A stretch of 64,000 bases of DNA, from positions 2,356,001 through 2,420,000 of the forward strand of contig CBDHGK010000041.1 of NCBI GenBank assembly GCA_965263045.1, written 5' to 3'. Below the pieces are notes generated by a model. That model worked only from the letters and a program-made list of their open reading frames with translations. It had not been told where the DNA came from and did not search any database. Positions 61,225 to 64,000 of this stretch are shown piece by piece. The translations under genes and the position numbers were made by a program. The DNA is from G963664115 sp965263045 (GTDB taxonomy: Bacteria; Acidobacteriota; Terriglobia; 20CM-2-55-15). Within the stretch, counting starts at the first letter, position 1. Every line of letters starts with the position of its first letter.

Positions 61225-62934
61225 ATGTCTAATGTGCTGTTCCAGACGATCGACCAGATAAGCCGGGAAAAGGGGATCGATCCCCAAGTCGTCATCGATG
61301 CGATCGAAGATGCAATAGTGGCCGCCTCTCGGAAGTACTTCAAGACTGAGGAAGAACTTCGATCCAGAATCAATCCGGACACGGGCGAAATAGAGGTGTT
61401 CGGGGTTAAGAAGGTCGTCGACACGGTCGAAGACGAAACGTTTGAGATCTCGCTCGAGGAGGCTCAGGGGCTCAGAGATGGCGTTCAGGTCGATGACGAA
61501 CTGGAATTTCAAAAACCGACCGACGGACTCGGACGCATTGCGGCACAGATGGCCAAACAGGTCATTTTTCAGAAGGTCCGGGAAGCCGAAAGAGAAAGCG
61601 TCTACGCCGAGTACCACGAACACGTCGGCGAAATCGTCAACTGCATCGTAAAGCGATTCGAAAACGGCGACATTATCGTGGAGCTGGGAAAGACCGAGGG
61701 TCGGCTACCACGCCGTGAACAGTCTCGACTGGAAAGCTTTACTGTCGGTGACCGGATGCGAGTGGTCATTGTCCGGGTTGAAAAGACAACCCGAGGGCCG
61801 CAGGTGATCGTTTCCCGGGCGGACTCCATCCTTGTTCAGAATCTTTTCCAGACCGAGGTGCCGGAGATCTACGACGGTACCGTGCAGATTCGAAGCATTG
61901 CACGGGAGGCCGGCGAACGGACCAAGATTGCTGTGACCTCAAGAGAGCGGGACGTGGATCCGGTTGGCGCCTGCGTCGGAATGAAAGGCAGTCGTGTACA
62001 GTCGATCATTCGTGAACTGAGGGGCGAAAAAATCGACATCATCCAGTGGTCCGACGACCTCGAGACGTTTGCAACCAACGCGATCAGCCCCGCACAGGTC
62101 AGCCGTGTTTCCATACTCGACACGCCGAGTACCGAAGGGAGAGAGGGCGAGGAGCCACTGCGGGTAATGGAGATCGTGGTCGAAGACAGTCAACTTTCGC
62201 TTGCAATCGGGAAGAAGGGCCAGAACGTAAGACTGGCTTCAAAGCTTATCGGCTGGCGCATCGACATCAAGAGTGAAGCGGAAAAGCGCACCGAAATCGA
62301 AGACCAGATCGGTCGCCTCCAGGCAGCAACGCCGCTGGAATCCATTGCTGGCCTGACTCCGGGCATCATCAGCAAACTGGCCTCAGCGGATATCACGACC
62401 GTCGAACAACTGGCTGACCGGGCGCCGGAAGACCTGGAAGCGGTTCCGGGAATAGGTGGTAAAACGGTCGACAAAATACGGGACGAACTCTCCGAATATT
62501 ACGCGACAATGCCGACCTATGAAGACGACCTCGAGCGTTCGACCCAGGAACGGATGTTCGGCAAGTCCGAAGAAGAAGACACCCTGCAGGCCGAGGCGGT
62601 GGGGCTTGGGAACTCTCCCGACCCCGAGGCAACCCCCACCGGAGCTTCCGATGCGGGCACCCAACCGCCTGAGGCCGGGAACGCGGTGGACGCCGGGGAG
62701 AGCAACGTCGCCGACGCTGCGGCGGCTGAAACGACCGCTGCCGGTGACACCGAACAAACTGATGACGCCACGTCAGAGCCCCTATCTCCGGAAGCAACCG
62801 TCGACTCTGAAACTTCCAGCGAGGCCCCCCTGCTGGTGCAGGCCGGTGACGGGCTGGACTCTGACCTGAGCCCAGTTGCCGAAGCGGTGGCAGATGAAGG
62901 CGCAGAAGTTTCAGACGACCGGGGACAAGAGTAA
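61225..62934 (+). CDS. nusA: Transcription termination/antitermination factor NusA
   Basis: 569 residues from the ATG at 61225 (MSNVLFQTIDQISREKGID). N-terminal RNAP-binding domain (~1-130), S1 (VGEIVNCIVKRFENGDIIVELG), KH domains (VGACVGMKGSRVQSIIREL; SLAIGKKGQNVRLASKL), then a helix-hairpin-helix (LEAVPGIGGKTVDKIRDEL). The last ~120 residues are an acidic, Ala/Glu/Thr-rich tail, longer than in most NusA. Expressed with rimP and infB. Confidence 0.96.
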   Translation: MSNVLFQTIDQISREKGIDPQVVIDAIEDAIVAASRKYFKTEEELRSRINPDTGEIEVFGVKKVVDTVEDETFEISLEEAQGLRDGVQVDDELEFQKPTDGLGRIAAQMAKQVIFQKVREAERESVYAEYHEHVGEIVNCIVKRFENGDIIVELGKTEGRLPRREQSRLESFTVGDRMRVVIVRVEKTTRGPQVIVSRADSILVQNLFQTEVPEIYDGTVQIRSIAREAGERTKIAVTSRERDVDPVGACVGMKGSRVQSIIRELRGEKIDIIQWSDDLETFATNAISPAQVSRVSILDTPSTEGREGEEPLRVMEIVVEDSQLSLAIGKKGQNVRLASKLIGWRIDIKSEAEKRTEIEDQIGRLQAATPLESIAGLTPGIISKLASADITTVEQLADRAPEDLEAVPGIGGKTVDKIRDELSEYYATMPTYEDDLERSTQERMFGKSEEEDTLQAEAVGLGNSPDPEATPTGASDAGTQPPEAGNAVDAGESNVADAAAAETTAAGDTEQTDDATSEPLSPEATVDSETSSEAPLLVQAGDGLDSDLSPVAEAVADEGAEVSDDRGQE

Positions 62935-63117
62935 AGGAACGGCAATTGAACGGTAATGGAACGGTAAAGGAAGAATGAACCACGCGATCAGCGATAGAAA
63001 CCTAGTCGAGTCGTGATGGCCAGGAAACACGGACCGGGATGTCCGCCCGGCGTTGGGCGGACCAACATGGTATCGTGAGTGTTTGGATATCTGAGGCAGG
63101 GAGGTTAAGGGTACAGA

Positions 63118-64000
63118 ATGGGGAAGCTGCGAGTCTACCAGCTAGCGCGCGAACTCAATCGTGACAATAGCGAAGTGATTCGAGAGTTACAGCACCTCGG
63201 TGCGCCGGTCACCTCACACTCCAACACGGTCGAAGACCGCATGGCGGAGCAGTTGAGGAAAACTCTCGGCGTATTCGTCATCGAAAAACCCAAGAAAAAG
63301 ACCACAGCGAAGAAGGCCAAGGCTGCAACACGGAAAACTGCAAAAACTGAGACCGAACCGGACGAGAAGAAGCCGGAGAAAGTCACACCCGAACCCAAAC
63401 TGGTCAAGGCCAAGCCAAAGCCAGCCGAACCCGCTGAAGCACCCCAACCGTCGGCCACCGTCGAAACACCACCCGAAACGCCGGAGGCCAGCCCGGCAGC
63501 TGCGACCGTTCAACATGCGGCGCCTGCGGCCGGGTCGCCGCCCGTTCACAAATCAGAACAGCCCGCCCCCGGTGACACGGAATCGAAATCGCCCGCTGCC
63601 AAGAAACCTGAACCACCGCCACGCCCGGTCGAACCGCGAAAGACAATGCAGCAGTTGGCCCAGGAACGACTTCGCCAGCAGAATCGGCCAATTCCAACGC
63701 CGGGCCGCAGGCCCTTACCTCCCCGTGAGGGACGATCCGCGCCCATTCGACCTGGACCGGGGAGTTCAGTCCCTGCTCGCCCCAGGGGTCCCATGCCACC
63801 CCGGCATGACATACGTCGCGACCGCCCGAGGCAGACCCGGGCCCAGCGCGTCGCACGTTCGATGGAACGACGGCCGATGCCCCAACCGAAGGCGGAAGCG
63901 GTTCGCGAGTTCCGTCGGGTCACGTTGACCGAAAACCTGACGGTCAAAGACCTGGCTGAAAAACTGGACGCGCGTTCTAAAGACGTCATCAAGAAGCTGA
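63118..64000 (+). CDS. infB: Translation initiation factor IF-2, N-terminal part (cut by window end)
   Basis: The ATG at 63118 follows GGAGGT. The first 294 codons are visible: IF2_N domain MGKLRVYQLARELNRDNSEVIRELQHLG, a Lys/Pro/Ala-rich linker (~60-260), and the second conserved block LTENLTVKDLAEKLDARSKDVIKKL. The GTPase domain lies beyond the window. Position after nusA confirms the call. Confidence 0.95.
   Translation, partial: MGKLRVYQLARELNRDNSEVIRELQHLGAPVTSHSNTVEDRMAEQLRKTLGVFVIEKPKKKTTAKKAKAATRKTAKTETEPDEKKPEKVTPEPKLVKAKPKPAEPAEAPQPSATVETPPETPEASPAAATVQHAAPAAGSPPVHKSEQPAPGDTESKSPAAKKPEPPPRPVEPRKTMQQLAQERLRQQNRPIPTPGRRPLPPREGRSAPIRPGPGSSVPARPRGPMPPRHDIRRDRPRQTRAQRVARSMERRPMPQPKAEAVREFRRVTLTENLTVKDLAEKLDARSKDVIKKL

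Overview
The window looks like a GC-rich Gram-negative chromosome, most plausibly Acidobacteriota of the Vicinamibacteria type. This rests on lipid A/heptose core genes, PEP-CTERM, DUF5777, DUF6152 and DUF6351 proteins and the gap-pgk-tpi-secG and rimP-nusA-infB blocks; no marker in the window proves the taxonomy. It is a junction between stable housekeeping segments and heavily transposed accessory DNA.

Layout. 1-478 is the end of an IS256-family element that cuts a peroxiredoxin-like gene whose first active-site Cys codon is TGA followed by a bSECIS-like hairpin, so it is a candidate selenoprotein (479-907). 0.9-6.1 kb holds a DUF5777 outer-membrane-like protein, a 3-methyladenine DNA glycosylase, an MFS exporter split by a second IS256 copy and a zinc ribbon. 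6.3-14 kb is ordinary: TolB-like propeller, SDR, YtxJ-like protein, YyaL/DUF255 protein, M23 peptidase and YHS protein. 14-18.3 kb is a translationally coupled operon (DUF1460, GT2, DUF4922, SpoIID) that probably handles peptidoglycan or its fragments. 18.9-20.4 kb has a membrane protein and an amidase.

Accessory region, 20.6-49.5 kb. It contains two IS1380-like elements, three more IS256 copies, an IS1182-like element, two CTAG-flanked MITEs (a third lies at 58.6 kb), IS3 remnants and a reverse-transcriptase remnant. Between them are two tandem DUF6152 + ~280-aa partner cassettes (one with a MITE inserted in frame), a natural fusion of the same two proteins, a DUF6351 hydrolase, a DctP-like protein with no signal peptide, a zinc-ribbon membrane protein coupled to a Cys-less asparagine-synthase-like enzyme, and a decaying group made of a polysaccharide pyruvyl transferase, a radical SAM pseudogene and an IS-split sulfotransferase. 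The region stops at tRNA-Leu(GAG).

Housekeeping right arm. The leftward cluster gap, pgk, tpiA, secG, tRNA-Leu covers lower glycolysis and protein export. The rightward cluster waaA, lpxK, waaF, gmhB, rfaE1, rfaE2, [MITE], waaC and a methyltransferase builds lipid A and the heptose inner core, mostly with 4-nt start/stop overlaps. A promoter and hairpin then lead into rimP, nusA and infB, the last cut by the window edge.
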